From the NCBI GenBank assembly GCA_959605945.1, contig CAUHGY010000031.1:1-19770 (forward strand): a stretch of 19,770 nucleotides of DNA, given 5' to 3'. The notes below the pieces were generated by a model. That model was not told where the DNA came from. It searched no databases and was given only the letters and a program-made list of their open reading frames with translations. The stretch is from an uncultured Clostridia bacterium. Its GTDB lineage: Bacteria; Bacillota; Clostridia; Christensenellales; Borkfalkiaceae. Below, one piece after another: positions 6,824 to 14,105 of this stretch; position 1 is the stretch's first letter, and the number at the start of each line of letters is the position of its first letter. The position numbers and the translations under genes were made by a program.

Positions 6824-8551
6824 TTAGTCGCTATTTAAAAATTCCGCATGCCGAGCGGGTCTCACGGTGACCGTTTTATAATTATCGTAAGTGCAGAATC
6901 CGAGCGGTGATTTTTTCGGTTTCCTGACGTTTTTCTTTTCTGTATACGCTATTTCCGTCTTTCCGCTTTCGCGGTCTTTGGAATAATAAGCGCAGATTTC
7001 AGCGGCTGCCGCAATAACGCTTTGCGGAAACGGTCTGCCGTTAAATTCTATCACTACATGCGAAGAATGGCAGTCTTTTGCGTGAAGCCACAGGCTTTCG
7101 GGTTTTGCCGCGGCTGTCAGCCTGTCGTTTTCCGCATTGTTGCGCCCGACGCGCACAATAAATCCGTCTATATCGTAAACACGGCAAAAAACCGTCTTCT
7201 CCCTGATCTTTTTCTTCGGGCGCGTGTCGCGAATAAGACCGTATTCGGTCGCTTCTTCGTATACGTGATCAAGATCGCTCTCCGTTTCGCAAAGCGCTAT
7301 TTCGTCGAGAACGCTTTCAAGATATTCAAGCTCGCTCTGCGCCGCATCTTTCTGCGGCAGCGTTGCCGCAAGCGTGCGCTTCTGTTTGTTGTATTTTTTA
7401 TAATACGATTCGGCGTTTTTAGATGGCGAAAGCCTGGGATCGAGCGCGATTTCAACCGCCGAGCCGCCATCGTAATAGTTTTCGAGCACACACCTGTCTT
7501 CGCCCTGTTTTAACCTGTAAATATTGGCAATGATCAGCTCGCCTTTTATTCTGTTTTCCTCCGCGCTTTCCGCTTCTTTACGCTTGGCGTTTATGGCCGT
7601 CAGACGTTTTTTCACTTTTTTGACGGCGGTGTTTACAACGCTTTTAATCCTGTCGCGCCTGTCGGCAAAACGCTTCGCGGCGTTTTTTTCAGTATAAAAA
7701 TACTCTTCCGCAAGATAAAGTTCAGGGAAAAAAACACGTTCGCCACGTATATTTTCATAAGGAAACAGGCACACGTCGGCAACTCTTCCGTCGACTTTGA
7801 AAACGCAAGGATTTTTCTTTGCGGAATAAAGAAAGTTTACGGAAAAATCAAAAAACTCATCAGAAAAACAGGTAAATTTTTCCCGTACACAGTCTTCGGA
7901 AACACCCTTATATGCAGCAAACGCCGTCAATATTTCTTTGGCGGTAGATACGGCAAGCCCCTGCACCCCCCCGCAAATATATGCGGCAAGTTCTCCGCCC
8001 GAATAATTTTTATAATAATTTATTAAACACGGATCATCCGGCGTCTTTTTTCCGCCTACCGGCGGGTATAAATACGGTTTTCCCACTATGAGCGGTCTTA
8101 CGCCGTTGTCGAACATATTGATTCCGCGGTTGCCGCCGAGAATTTTGCCGTTTTCGGTGAGAATGATGTTGCTGTAACGCCCCATAAGCTCGACGTAAAG
8201 CGTCTTTTTTTCGGCGTCGAAAAACTCGCCCGACGCGGTAAAATCAATTTTCACTATTCTGTCGAAACCTATCAGAGCTATTCCGTCGAGCGTAGCTGCG
8301 GAGAGATGTTTTCTCAGCAGCATACAGAAATTCGGCGCGGTGAGCGGGCTTTCTCTTTCGCTGCCGAGCACACCGATACGCGGAGCGGCGGGATTTACGT
8401 CGATAAGCAGCCTTTCCGTGCGCTTACCGGTGTATACGGTGAAAATCACCTCATCGTTTCCTGGCTGTACGATGCGGTTGACCTTTCCTCCCGAAAAAAT
8501 TTCATTCAGTTCCTCGCAAAGATATTTAAGAGTGAATGCATCCTGGGGCAT
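6824..8551 (-). CDS. rqcH: Ribosome quality control protein RqcH (NFACT/Rqc2 family)
   Basis: RqcH binds 50S subunits that still hold a peptidyl-tRNA after ribosome splitting, recruits alanyl-tRNA and adds a C-terminal alanine tail that marks the peptide for degradation. The 575-residue protein has an N-terminal NFACT-N domain with the functional Asp97-Arg98 pair (GFDRIVKIDF), as in B. subtilis. A central lysine- and glutamate-rich coiled-coil region spans about 290-430. A C-terminal NFACT-R domain contains DIDGFIVRVGRNNAENDRLT and WLHAKDCHSSHVVIE. AGGAAATAATT precedes the ATG. Older annotations call the family fibronectin-binding FbpA. It lies directly upstream of tig-clpP-clpX. Confidence 0.93.
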   Translation of the reverse strand: MPQDAFTLKYLCEELNEIFSGGKVNRIVQPGNDEVIFTVYTGKRTERLLIDVNPAAPRIGVLGSERESPLTAPNFCMLLRKHLSAATLDGIALIGFDRIVKIDFTASGEFFDAEKKTLYVELMGRYSNIILTENGKILGGNRGINMFDNGVRPLIVGKPYLYPPVGGKKTPDDPCLINYYKNYSGGELAAYICGGVQGLAVSTAKEILTAFAAYKGVSEDCVREKFTCFSDEFFDFSVNFLYSAKKNPCVFKVDGRVADVCLFPYENIRGERVFFPELYLAEEYFYTEKNAAKRFADRRDRIKSVVNTAVKKVKKRLTAINAKRKEAESAEENRIKGELIIANIYRLKQGEDRCVLENYYDGGSAVEIALDPRLSPSKNAESYYKKYNKQKRTLAATLPQKDAAQSELEYLESVLDEIALCETESDLDHVYEEATEYGLIRDTRPKKKIREKTVFCRVYDIDGFIVRVGRNNAENDRLTAAAKPESLWLHAKDCHSSHVVIEFNGRPFPQSVIAAAAEICAYYSKDRESGKTEIAYTEKKNVRKPKKSPLGFCTYDNYKTVTVRPARHAEFLNSD

Positions 8552-8626
8552 AATTATTTCCTTGATAGTTTTTTAATCGGCGCTTGTCCGGCGGCCGCCT
8601 TACGATACGTGCCGTTTTAAGAGCAA

Positions 8627-8653
8627 TCGGGAAACACTTACCTTAGTTTCCGA
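8627..8653 (-). other. Hairpin between the RluA-like gene and rqcH
   Basis: On the minus strand TCGGAAAC and GTTTCCCGA form an 8-bp stem with one bulged C around a 10-base loop. It lies in the 246-nt gap between the RluA-like gene (stop at 8798) and rqcH (start 8551). It could end the upstream transcript, but only a weak T-rich stretch (TTGCTCTT) follows. A GC palindrome GGCGGCCGCC (8590-8599) lies nearby. No convincing promoter for rqcH was recognised here; TTGCTG/18/TGTAAT near 8700-8730 is a weak candidate. Confidence 0.3.
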
Positions 8654-8797
8654 GACGAACGCGACAGGGCGAATAATAATTTCACGGGCTATGCTCCGTA
8701 ATTACATCGGCGGACAAAAACGCACAGCAAAAATTTTGCATAAAATCATCTGAAAATCCGCTTAATATCCGTCTCACAGAGCGCCATGCAGACAAAA

Positions 8798-9628
8798 TCA
8801 GTTTCCGTTTCGTTCAAAGGCCGCGGGACAAGTAAAAGTTTTTCCGTCAAGATATCCGAGCAAACCGCCGTCCGAGTGCAGTGTGATGCTTACCGCCGCA
8901 AGCATCTGCGTTTTGACTTTAAACGCCCTGTTCACGGCGTTGTCGCCGTATTTACCGTCGCCTATAACAAAATGTCCCGCATGTGCGAGATGAGCGCGTA
9001 TCTGATGCGTTTTACCCGTATACAGCGTGATTTCCAAAAGCGAAGTGCCGTTTTCATACTCTTTAACGACCCTGTAACCGGTTTTTACGGCAGCGGCTCC
9101 CGGCGCCGGAAAATCCAATATTTTCACGAGAGCTTTTTCTCTGTCTTTTATCAGATAGCCTTTTAAAATACCTTCTTTTTCCGGCATTATACCGTAAACC
9201 ACCGCACGGTATATTTTGTCGAAGCGGCGGTTTTTAAAAGAATCTTTCAGCTCTTTTTCTGCGGACTTATTGAAAGCGAACAGCATCACGCCGGATGTGT
9301 TGCGATCGAGACGGTGTATAAAATACAGCTCTTTATATTCTTCTCTCAGCTTTTCAAAAAGGTCCTCCGAAGTTATTCCCGCATGCTTATTCACAACCAG
9401 TAAATTTTTGTCCGAATACAGCTTTTCATAGCGGCGGGAAACGGACGGAACAAAATAAACTTCTACCCTGTCGCCCGCATTCAGGCGGATGTCCGAACTG
9501 ATGCGCAAACCGTTTACCTTCACGTCCTTTTTTCTCAAAGCTTTCATGAGAGCCGCATAAGTCAGACCGTCGATTTTTAAGACGGCTTCTTTTGAGAGTT
9601 TGCCGCCGTCAGAAACAAAACTTTGCAT
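8798..9628 (-). CDS. RluA-family pseudouridine synthase with N-terminal S4 domain
   Basis: RluA-family enzymes convert specific uridines in 23S rRNA or tRNA to pseudouridine. The 276-residue protein has an S4 RNA-binding domain at about 11-60 (LSKEAVLKIDGLTYAALMKA ... DVKVNG ... LNAGDRVEVYF). The catalytic motif HRLDRNTSGVMLFA holds the nucleophile Asp108. The C-terminal TGKTHQIRAHLAHAGHFVIG motif is also present. The domain plan is that of RluC/RluD-like enzymes, but the target base cannot be read from sequence. No good ribosome binding site precedes the ATG. An in-frame 13-codon upstream ORF ends three bases before it, which suggests coupled translation. It is co-oriented with rqcH. Confidence 0.92.
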   Translation of the reverse strand: MQSFVSDGGKLSKEAVLKIDGLTYAALMKALRKKDVKVNGLRISSDIRLNAGDRVEVYFVPSVSRRYEKLYSDKNLLVVNKHAGITSEDLFEKLREEYKELYFIHRLDRNTSGVMLFAFNKSAEKELKDSFKNRRFDKIYRAVVYGIMPEKEGILKGYLIKDREKALVKILDFPAPGAAAVKTGYRVVKEYENGTSLLEITLYTGKTHQIRAHLAHAGHFVIGDGKYGDNAVNRAFKVKTQMLAAVSITLHSDGGLLGYLDGKTFTCPAAFERNGN

Positions 9629-9631
9629 AAT

Positions 9632-9673
9632 TTAACCAAACAGGACTCCGGGCGTGCCCGAAGTCCTTTGCAT
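9632..9673 (-). CDS. Possible 13-codon upstream ORF before the RluA-like gene
   Basis: On the minus strand an ATG at 9673-9671 follows AAGGA by about 11 bases and encodes MQRTSGTPGVLFG before TAA at 9634-9632. Three bases later comes the ATG of the pseudouridine synthase, in the same frame. The central part of this mini-ORF forms the hairpin at 9642-9667. The nearest ribosome binding site for the synthase is this one or the GGAG inside the hairpin. It may be a leader peptide, a coupling device or chance. It is too short to judge by composition. Confidence 0.3.
   Translation of the reverse strand: MQRTSGTPGVLFG
9642..9667 (-). terminator. Hairpin after the surface-protein gene, weak terminator or RBS hairpin
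   Basis: AGGACTCCGGG (9642-9652) pairs with CCCGAAGTCCT (9657-9667) around a 4-base loop, with one mismatch. It lies 32 nt after the stop of the surface-protein gene. The sequence after it on the minus strand, GTTTGGTTAAATT, is only weakly U-rich, so termination may be partial. The GGAG in its 3' arm is the nearest Shine-Dalgarno-like motif to the pseudouridine synthase start. The 9-bp direct repeat CTTTGCATA (9621-9629 and 9666-9674) flanks it. Confidence 0.5.
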
Positions 9674-9698
9674 AGCTTTTTATATCCTTCAGAAAATA

Positions 9699-11633
9699 TT
9701 ACTCGGTGTCCTTATCTTTGGGTTTAATGAACAACAGCACCACAATGCCGATGAGACACAGCATTCCGACGGAAAGGAAAACCACAGACCAGACGTTATT
9801 TTCCAGCCAATGATTGTCCGCTACGACCGTTTTTGGTCTGTCGTTGACTCTTATTATCTCGGACTCTGCGCTTTCGCTCTTGATCGAAGAAGTAGACTGT
9901 ACGTCGCAAACTATTTTATAACATCCCGTCCTGTCCGGCGTAAACGTCAGTCTGCCGTCATATTCGATGTTCTCTATATCAGAATACGATAAACCGTCTT
10001 TCTCTTCGTAATCTTCTTCGCTGACATCGGCAAGAGCGGGAATTTCTATCCAGTTATCGTTTCCGTCGGCGCTGTAAAAAAGCGAATAATCGACATTATA
10101 TGACGATGCTTTAATTTCAAAGCCCGAAGCGGTATATTTTGTTCCCACGTATCCTTTGCCCTGCGACGATGCCGGGGTTATTTCCATGGGATAGTTGTCC
10201 TGAAGTTCAAACGAAAAAACAAAATCCGCATATTTGCCGAAAACCTTGTTTTCGTCATCTATTTTATAGAAATCATCCGCAGCCATAGAGTTATCGAACT
10301 TGTCTTTGAAAACCACGTAAAACTCATATTTTCCCGGGCTCTCGATGGGAATTTTAAGGCTTGACGTGCTCGACTGACTCGCAGGCGTCTTATAGTAAAC
10401 GGTATAAGAAAGGTTTTCGTAAGATGTAGTGTCATCGGATTTGACAAGTTCTTTCAGAGAAGGAACGGTAACGGTTTCCCCGTCTCCTATTGCGACGAAA
10501 ATTCCGTTTTCCTTATCCGAGTAAATCGCATCGTCAAGCGCCGCCTTGAATGCGTCGTAAGCAGCCTTTCCTTCCCCGTCGGCAATGTTGTCGATATATT
10601 CGGGAATTTTGCCGTCGCCGTCTTTTCCTTCGGTCTTTACATTTACGGAATAAGGTATATTGACGTCTTCACCGTCCGCATTCTTGAAACTGATATTGAA
10701 CTGCTGACCGTCTCCTTCGGCTTTGAACCATACTTTTTTGGATTTGGTAAGAATGTCTGTGCCGGGCTGCAAAGTAAAATCGCTTGCGGTATATTCGCCG
10801 AGAACCGAATAAGCCGTAATCGTCAGCGAAGTTTCCATATGAACCCTTGCGGTAGCCTGTCCGTCGATAAAGAACGAGTCGTTCAAAGTGATCCGGGGAT
10901 ACGCTTTTTTGATAAATTCGCTTTTATCGTCATTCGTTTCAAATGTCTGAACATAGCTGTCCGCATCCGTATCCGAATATTGCGCCACGCTTACAAGTTT
11001 GACCGCCGCGGCAGCGTCACCCGAAACTTCCGTCGTCTCAAGCGTGATTTTTCCCACCGAAACGCCTGTATCTATCAGCGCAAGGTTATAGTAATTACCG
11101 TAATCTGCCGGACATTCGACGGCGTTTATCCAGGGCGTTAACTTGTCCCCTGCCGCCTTAAATTCCACGGTCAGTCTGCCGTCCTGCTCGACCGCGGGGG
11201 TGGCCGCAGACGCCGCGCCGTTGAATTCCACGTCGAAATTCGCATCGCTGCGGGTCAGAACAAGGGCGTTTTCGATTTTTTTATCGTATTTTTCCGTCTC
11301 CGGGTTAAGATTTCCGTTTACTCCCGAAGAAGCTCCTTTAAGAGTTATAGTCAGTTTATCGACAGATTCGGGAAGGATAAGCTCCAGCTTAAGCCCCGAA
11401 AGAACGAGCTGATTTTTAAATGCGAGGGTATCTCCCGATTTTGCGTTAACGGCAACGTTCTCGCCGTCGAAAGAAACGGATGAATCTGCGCTTCCGTCAA
11501 ACGTGAAATAATCGGAAGGACTGAGCTCTTCCGCCGCGCGCGCAACGCCTGTATTCATACCGAATGCAAGCGCGAACGACAGAATAAAAACCGCTGCCAA
11601 AATCAATATTTTACAGGATTTTGCCATTTTCAT
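9699..11633 (-). CDS. Secreted, C-terminally membrane-anchored protein of unknown family
   Basis: The 644-residue protein has a signal peptide (basic MKMAKSCK, hydrophobic ILILAAVFILSFALAFG, likely cleavage after ARA near residue 33). A very acidic, beta-rich extracellular part of about 570 residues follows, then a single membrane helix (VWSVVFLSVGMLCLIGIVVL) and a short charged tail, KPKDKDTE. The ectodomain looks like several immunoglobulin-like modules: strands ending in YEFYVVFKDKFDNS (about 420-440) and the last module with GRLTFTPDRTGCYKIVCDVQ. No LPXTG, dockerin or catalytic motif was seen. A near-consensus promoter precedes it, so it may be abundant. I do not recognise the family; adhesin-like or envelope structural roles are guesses. 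Confidence 0.85.
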   Translation of the reverse strand: MKMAKSCKILILAAVFILSFALAFGMNTGVARAAEELSPSDYFTFDGSADSSVSFDGENVAVNAKSGDTLAFKNQLVLSGLKLELILPESVDKLTITLKGASSGVNGNLNPETEKYDKKIENALVLTRSDANFDVEFNGAASAATPAVEQDGRLTVEFKAAGDKLTPWINAVECPADYGNYYNLALIDTGVSVGKITLETTEVSGDAAAAVKLVSVAQYSDTDADSYVQTFETNDDKSEFIKKAYPRITLNDSFFIDGQATARVHMETSLTITAYSVLGEYTASDFTLQPGTDILTKSKKVWFKAEGDGQQFNISFKNADGEDVNIPYSVNVKTEGKDGDGKIPEYIDNIADGEGKAAYDAFKAALDDAIYSDKENGIFVAIGDGETVTVPSLKELVKSDDTTSYENLSYTVYYKTPASQSSTSSLKIPIESPGKYEFYVVFKDKFDNSMAADDFYKIDDENKVFGKYADFVFSFELQDNYPMEITPASSQGKGYVGTKYTASGFEIKASSYNVDYSLFYSADGNDNWIEIPALADVSEEDYEEKDGLSYSDIENIEYDGRLTFTPDRTGCYKIVCDVQSTSSIKSESAESEIIRVNDRPKTVVADNHWLENNVWSVVFLSVGMLCLIGIVVLLFIKPKDKDTE

Positions 11634-11654
11634 ATTAGCCAGGAACTCCTTAAA

Positions 11655-11668
11655 GCAACAGTTGTTGC
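11655..11668. repeat. Short inverted repeat in the surface-protein leader
   Basis: GCAACA (11655-11660) and TGTTGC (11663-11668) form a 6-2-6 dyad between the promoter and the AAGGAG of the surface-protein gene. The flank TATCGGCAACA (minus strand, 11673-11663) recurs in opposite orientation at 14102-14112, where it is part of another 6-2-6 dyad. It may be an operator or a small RNA hairpin. Confidence 0.3.
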
Positions 11669-11691
11669 CGATATTAACAGTAATCTATTGT

Positions 11692-11720
11692 ATTTTACAC
11701 GAAAAAAAAACGTTTGTCAA
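11692..11720 (-). promoter_or_regulatory. Strong sigma-A promoter of the surface-protein gene
   Basis: On the minus strand a perfect TTGACA (11720-11715) is followed after 17 bases by TAAAAT (11697-11692). The spacer carries a run of nine T. Transcription would start near 11685, giving a leader of about 50 nt with AAGGAG located 12 bases before the first ATG. The spacing to that ATG is somewhat long. Confidence 0.85.
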
Positions 11721-11726
11721 TCTGCT

Positions 11727-11754
11727 TTGTAAAGTTTTTTCAAAATCTTATAAG
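11727..11754 (+). promoter_or_regulatory. Possible promoter of the MntP/YtaF-like gene
   Basis: TTGTAA (11727-11732), a 16-base spacer and TATAAG (11749-11754) resemble a sigma-A promoter on the plus strand. It would give a leader of about 155 nt. That leader contains the direct repeat CCGTCGGA (11772-11779 and 11835-11842) and a small CCCGT/ACGGG hairpin. No known riboswitch was recognised in it. Confidence 0.3.
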
Positions 11755-11917
11755 TTTAAAAAGATTTTCACCCGTCGGATATCCACGGGGCTTATGACGT
11801 ACACGTAAATTTAAATACTCCGCCCGATAAATCTCCGTCGGACAATTTTCAGCCGAACAAATTTCGCGAATGAAGAATATAGTGATATAGATACAGAATA
11901 AATTAACGGTTGCACAA

Positions 11918-12442
11918 ATGATTTACTATTTACTCATCACTGCGCTTACAGTCAGTATAGACTCGCTCGTATGCGGTTTTTCGCTATCCTTCGGCAGCGG
12001 AAAGAAAATCCGCGTAGTCGCCGGAATCGCCCTGACCGTCTTTGCAATGTGCCTTTTCACCAACTATCTGACTGCATTCTTCGCTGATTATTTAAGTGAA
12101 AAAACCGCCAGCATCGGCGGATTGATTCTAATAGGAGTGGGAATTTACAATCTCCTTAAAAAAGACGGCGGATTTAAAAATGTCGGCGGAGCCAAACAGA
12201 TCGCTCTGACAGGTTTCGCCGTGGGGCTGGACGGAGCTCTTGCAAATCTCTCTCTGTCGCTGATGGGAATAAACGCTTTTTACGTTCCCGTTACGATAGC
12301 GTTGATGCACGCGCTTATGATAGCGCTCGGAATAGCGCTTGCCCAGACGCCCTTTTCCCGAAAAATCTGTAAATTCGATTTCATTCCCCCGCTGATTCTC
12401 ATAGCGCTCGGGGTCTATAAGCTTACGGGCCTGTTCTTTTAA
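11918..12442 (+). CDS. MntP/YtaF-like small membrane protein, possible cation exporter
   Basis: The 174-residue protein is almost entirely hydrophobic, with about six membrane helices in two repeats. Each repeat carries the family Asp motif: TVSIDSLVCGFSL near residue 14 and AVGLDGALANLSLSL near residue 104, the latter with Asn/Ser replacing usual residues. The segment IGGLILIGVGIYNLL is typical of the family. MntP exports Mn2+; YtaF is a sporulation-associated relative of unknown function. It is slightly shorter than MntP (188) and YtaF (about 210). No Shine-Dalgarno sequence precedes the ATG. It is the only plus-strand gene, divergent from the surface protein. Confidence 0.78.
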   Translation: MIYYLLITALTVSIDSLVCGFSLSFGSGKKIRVVAGIALTVFAMCLFTNYLTAFFADYLSEKTASIGGLILIGVGIYNLLKKDGGFKNVGGAKQIALTGFAVGLDGALANLSLSLMGINAFYVPVTIALMHALMIALGIALAQTPFSRKICKFDFIPPLILIALGVYKLTGLFF

Positions 12443-12550
12443 TATCTGCTTCCGCGGTCAGCACCTAAGGTCAGCGCGGCGGCATCAATATTGGTCTGCG
12501 CCTTTATTTAAGAAACGGCTATGATACAATAAAATCCTTATAATATAAAT

Positions 12551-12585
12551 ACCCGCGCGTTCCGAAAAGCCGGAAACGTGCGGGT
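12551..12585. terminator. Bidirectional terminator between convergent genes
   Basis: ACCCGCGCGTTCCG (12551-12564) and CGGAAACGTGCGGGT (12571-12585) form a 14-bp stem with one G-T pair and one bulged A around a 6-base loop. It lies between the plus-strand MntP-like gene and the minus-strand GNAT gene, 18 nt after the GNAT stop. A U-rich stretch follows on the minus strand (ATTTATATTATAAGG) and a weaker one on the plus strand. Confidence 0.8.
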
Positions 12586-12602
12586 AACTTATTATTCAAC
12601 GG

Positions 12603-13745
12603 TCAGGCGTCGATAAGACTGCCTATTTCTTTTATGTATGTCTGGCGGCGTTTTACTATCTCGTTTTCGGCAAACTTCCATTGCTGCTGTATATTATAAT
12701 TTGTTTCCAGCATGGGGTTCGATTCAATATTTTCTATACCGTCGTCGATGACGTTTTTCATTATTCGCGAAATTATTATCGAATTTATTCCCGTGTTTTT
12801 ATATTCGTGTCTCACTCCGATAAGCGCCATTTCAAGTTCGCGAGGCCTTCTTATGGAATTAAGAACGCTTATGAATCCCGTCGGAAAAAGTCTGCCGCGA
12901 TGCTTTATGAGCGCTTCGCAGATAGAAGGCAGCACTATTCCGAACGCCGCAACGTTTTCGTTCTTATCCACAAGAAAACTTATATAACGCATGTTGACTA
13001 TCGTTGCGAACTGTTTCAAAACGTTTTTCCGGGCCTTGCCGACAATAGGCACATATCCGTCGAGATCTTTATATGCGTCGTTTAACGTATCGAACATCTT
13101 ATCGCCGTATTTTTTAAGAATTTCGCGCACTCCCATGGTTTCGGCAACATCGACTATTTCCAGCTTTGCTTTGAGCTTATCTACCATTTTCTGTATGCGT
13201 TCGTAGGGCTCTTTCGGTATAGTGAAACGCCTTTCCACCCATTTGCTTTCGTCTTTAAACCCGAGCTTAGGCATGCGCTCGCAAAAATACGGATAATAAT
13301 AATTGGTGGAATATGTGCTGCGTTCGTTAAAACCGTAAGTGAGCATTCCTTCCCTGTCCGTATCGTTAAAGCCCCAGGGGCCGTGAATAAATTCCATTCC
13401 TCTGTCTTTTCCGAATTTTTCCACCGCTCCGAGAAGAGCTTTGAAAACTTCTTCATCGTCAATGCATTCAAAACGCGAAAATCTGATATTTTTTTTGCCT
13501 GTAAGTTTATTTTCGGGATAATTTATCAGCCCCGCTATTCTCCCGACCAGTTCGCCGTCTTTATAGCACAAAAAACCTTTCGCCTCGCACTGTCTGAGAT
13601 TGAAATTCTTATCCGGATTGAAAGTGTTCATTTCGTCGCTTAAAAGCGAGGGAACGTAATAAGGGCAATCTTTATATAATGTCAGCGGATACGTGGCGAA
13701 CAGCTTCAATTGTTTTTTTGTAGTAACTTCTATAATCTCCAACAT
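12603..13745 (-). CDS. GNAT-superfamily-like protein (YghO-type), substrate unknown
   Basis: The 380-residue soluble protein resembles the tandem GNAT-fold family that includes E. coli YghO. The N-terminal module has LFATYPLTLYKDCPYYVPSL and GELVGRIAGLINYPEN. The segment MEFIHGPWGFNDTDREGMLT at about 117-136 is the most diagnostic. The second module ends with YKNTGINSIIISRIMKN and ESNPMLETNYNIQQQWKFAE. Acetyl-CoA use is typical of GNAT proteins, but a clear Q/RxxGxG/A loop is not visible, so activity is unproven. The start is supported by GGGAGAAG before the ATG. It has its own promoter and terminator and so is monocistronic. Confidence 0.7.
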   Translation of the reverse strand: MLEIIEVTTKKQLKLFATYPLTLYKDCPYYVPSLLSDEMNTFNPDKNFNLRQCEAKGFLCYKDGELVGRIAGLINYPENKLTGKKNIRFSRFECIDDEEVFKALLGAVEKFGKDRGMEFIHGPWGFNDTDREGMLTYGFNERSTYSTNYYYPYFCERMPKLGFKDESKWVERRFTIPKEPYERIQKMVDKLKAKLEIVDVAETMGVREILKKYGDKMFDTLNDAYKDLDGYVPIVGKARKNVLKQFATIVNMRYISFLVDKNENVAAFGIVLPSICEALIKHRGRLFPTGFISVLNSIRRPRELEMALIGVRHEYKNTGINSIIISRIMKNVIDDGIENIESNPMLETNYNIQQQWKFAENEIVKRRQTYIKEIGSLIDA

Positions 13746-13864
13746 GTATTCTTCTCCCGATAATTTCTCCTAACGCCTATAAAACCCGTAATATATCAAA
13801 GCGGCTCTTTCAGAATGCCTGAAAAGTCCGGCGCCATATGGAAAATATGTAAAATCTCTAAACG

Positions 13865-13893
13865 ATTATATATTTTTTTATAAAAAAAATCAA
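13865..13893 (-). promoter_or_regulatory. Promoter of the GNAT-like gene
   Basis: On the minus strand TTGATT (13893-13888) is followed after 17 bases by a perfect TATAAT (13870-13865) in very A/T-rich DNA. Transcription would start near 13858, leaving a leader of about 110 nt with a small TTTCAG/CTGAAA hairpin (13808-13824). The -35 box lies only 17 bp beyond the stem of the preceding terminator. Confidence 0.75.
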
Positions 13894-13910
13894 TCAAAAA
13901 ACACAAAAAA

Positions 13911-13933
13911 ATTCCGGGCATCATGCCCGGAAT
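13911..13933 (-). terminator. Intrinsic terminator of the right-hand operon
   Basis: ATTCCGGGCA (13911-13920) pairs perfectly with TGCCCGGAAT (13924-13933) around a 3-base loop. On the minus strand the stem is followed by a run of seven T, GTG and six more T. It lies 16 nt after the stop of the 40-codon gene and is the clearest rho-independent terminator in the window. Confidence 0.92.
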
Positions 13934-13949
13934 ATAAAAAGAGGTATTA

Positions 13950-14072
13950 TTATTCCTGCGTGTTTCTGACGATTATCGGCGGGCGTTCGTCTTTTAAAGC
14001 CATGATATAATCGCCGTATTCTTTGTCCGTTAACTTTATAACTTTATTTTTATTCTTTTTCTTTTTTGCCAT
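13950..14072 (-). CDS. 40-residue basic small protein, unknown function
   Basis: An ATG at 14072 follows a strong ribosome binding site, GGAGGGG, about 4 bases upstream. It opens a 40-codon frame ending in a double stop, TAATAA. The protein starts MAKKKKNKNKVIKLTDKEYG and ends DERPPIIVRNTQE. It has a lysine-rich N-terminus, no membrane segment and no cysteine. A perfect intrinsic terminator begins 16 nt later, so this is the end of a transcript. It lies 91 nt after the YkvI-like gene. The lysine-rich start could bind nucleic acid or ribosomes, but that is a guess. The strong RBS and terminator are the main evidence that it is real. Confidence 0.75.
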   Translation of the reverse strand: MAKKKKNKNKVIKLTDKEYGDYIMALKDERPPIIVRNTQE

Positions 14073-14105
14073 GATCCCCTCCGAAATTTTTATATCTATA
14101 TTATC

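Noticed and set aside
8724..8740. A/T palindrome GCAAAAATTTTGC between the RluA-like gene and rqcH
   Set aside because: Short, A/T-rich and without flanking features. It is likely to occur by chance in such DNA.
11760..11917. yybP-ykoY Mn2+ riboswitch upstream of the MntP/YtaF-like gene
   Set aside because: Searched because of the gene family, but the conserved core of that riboswitch was not visible. Only a short hairpin and an 8-bp direct repeat were found.
13808..13824. TTTCAG/CTGAAA hairpin in the leader of the GNAT-like gene
   Set aside because: A 6-bp stem in about 110 nt of leader is expected by chance and has no U-tract or RBS overlap.
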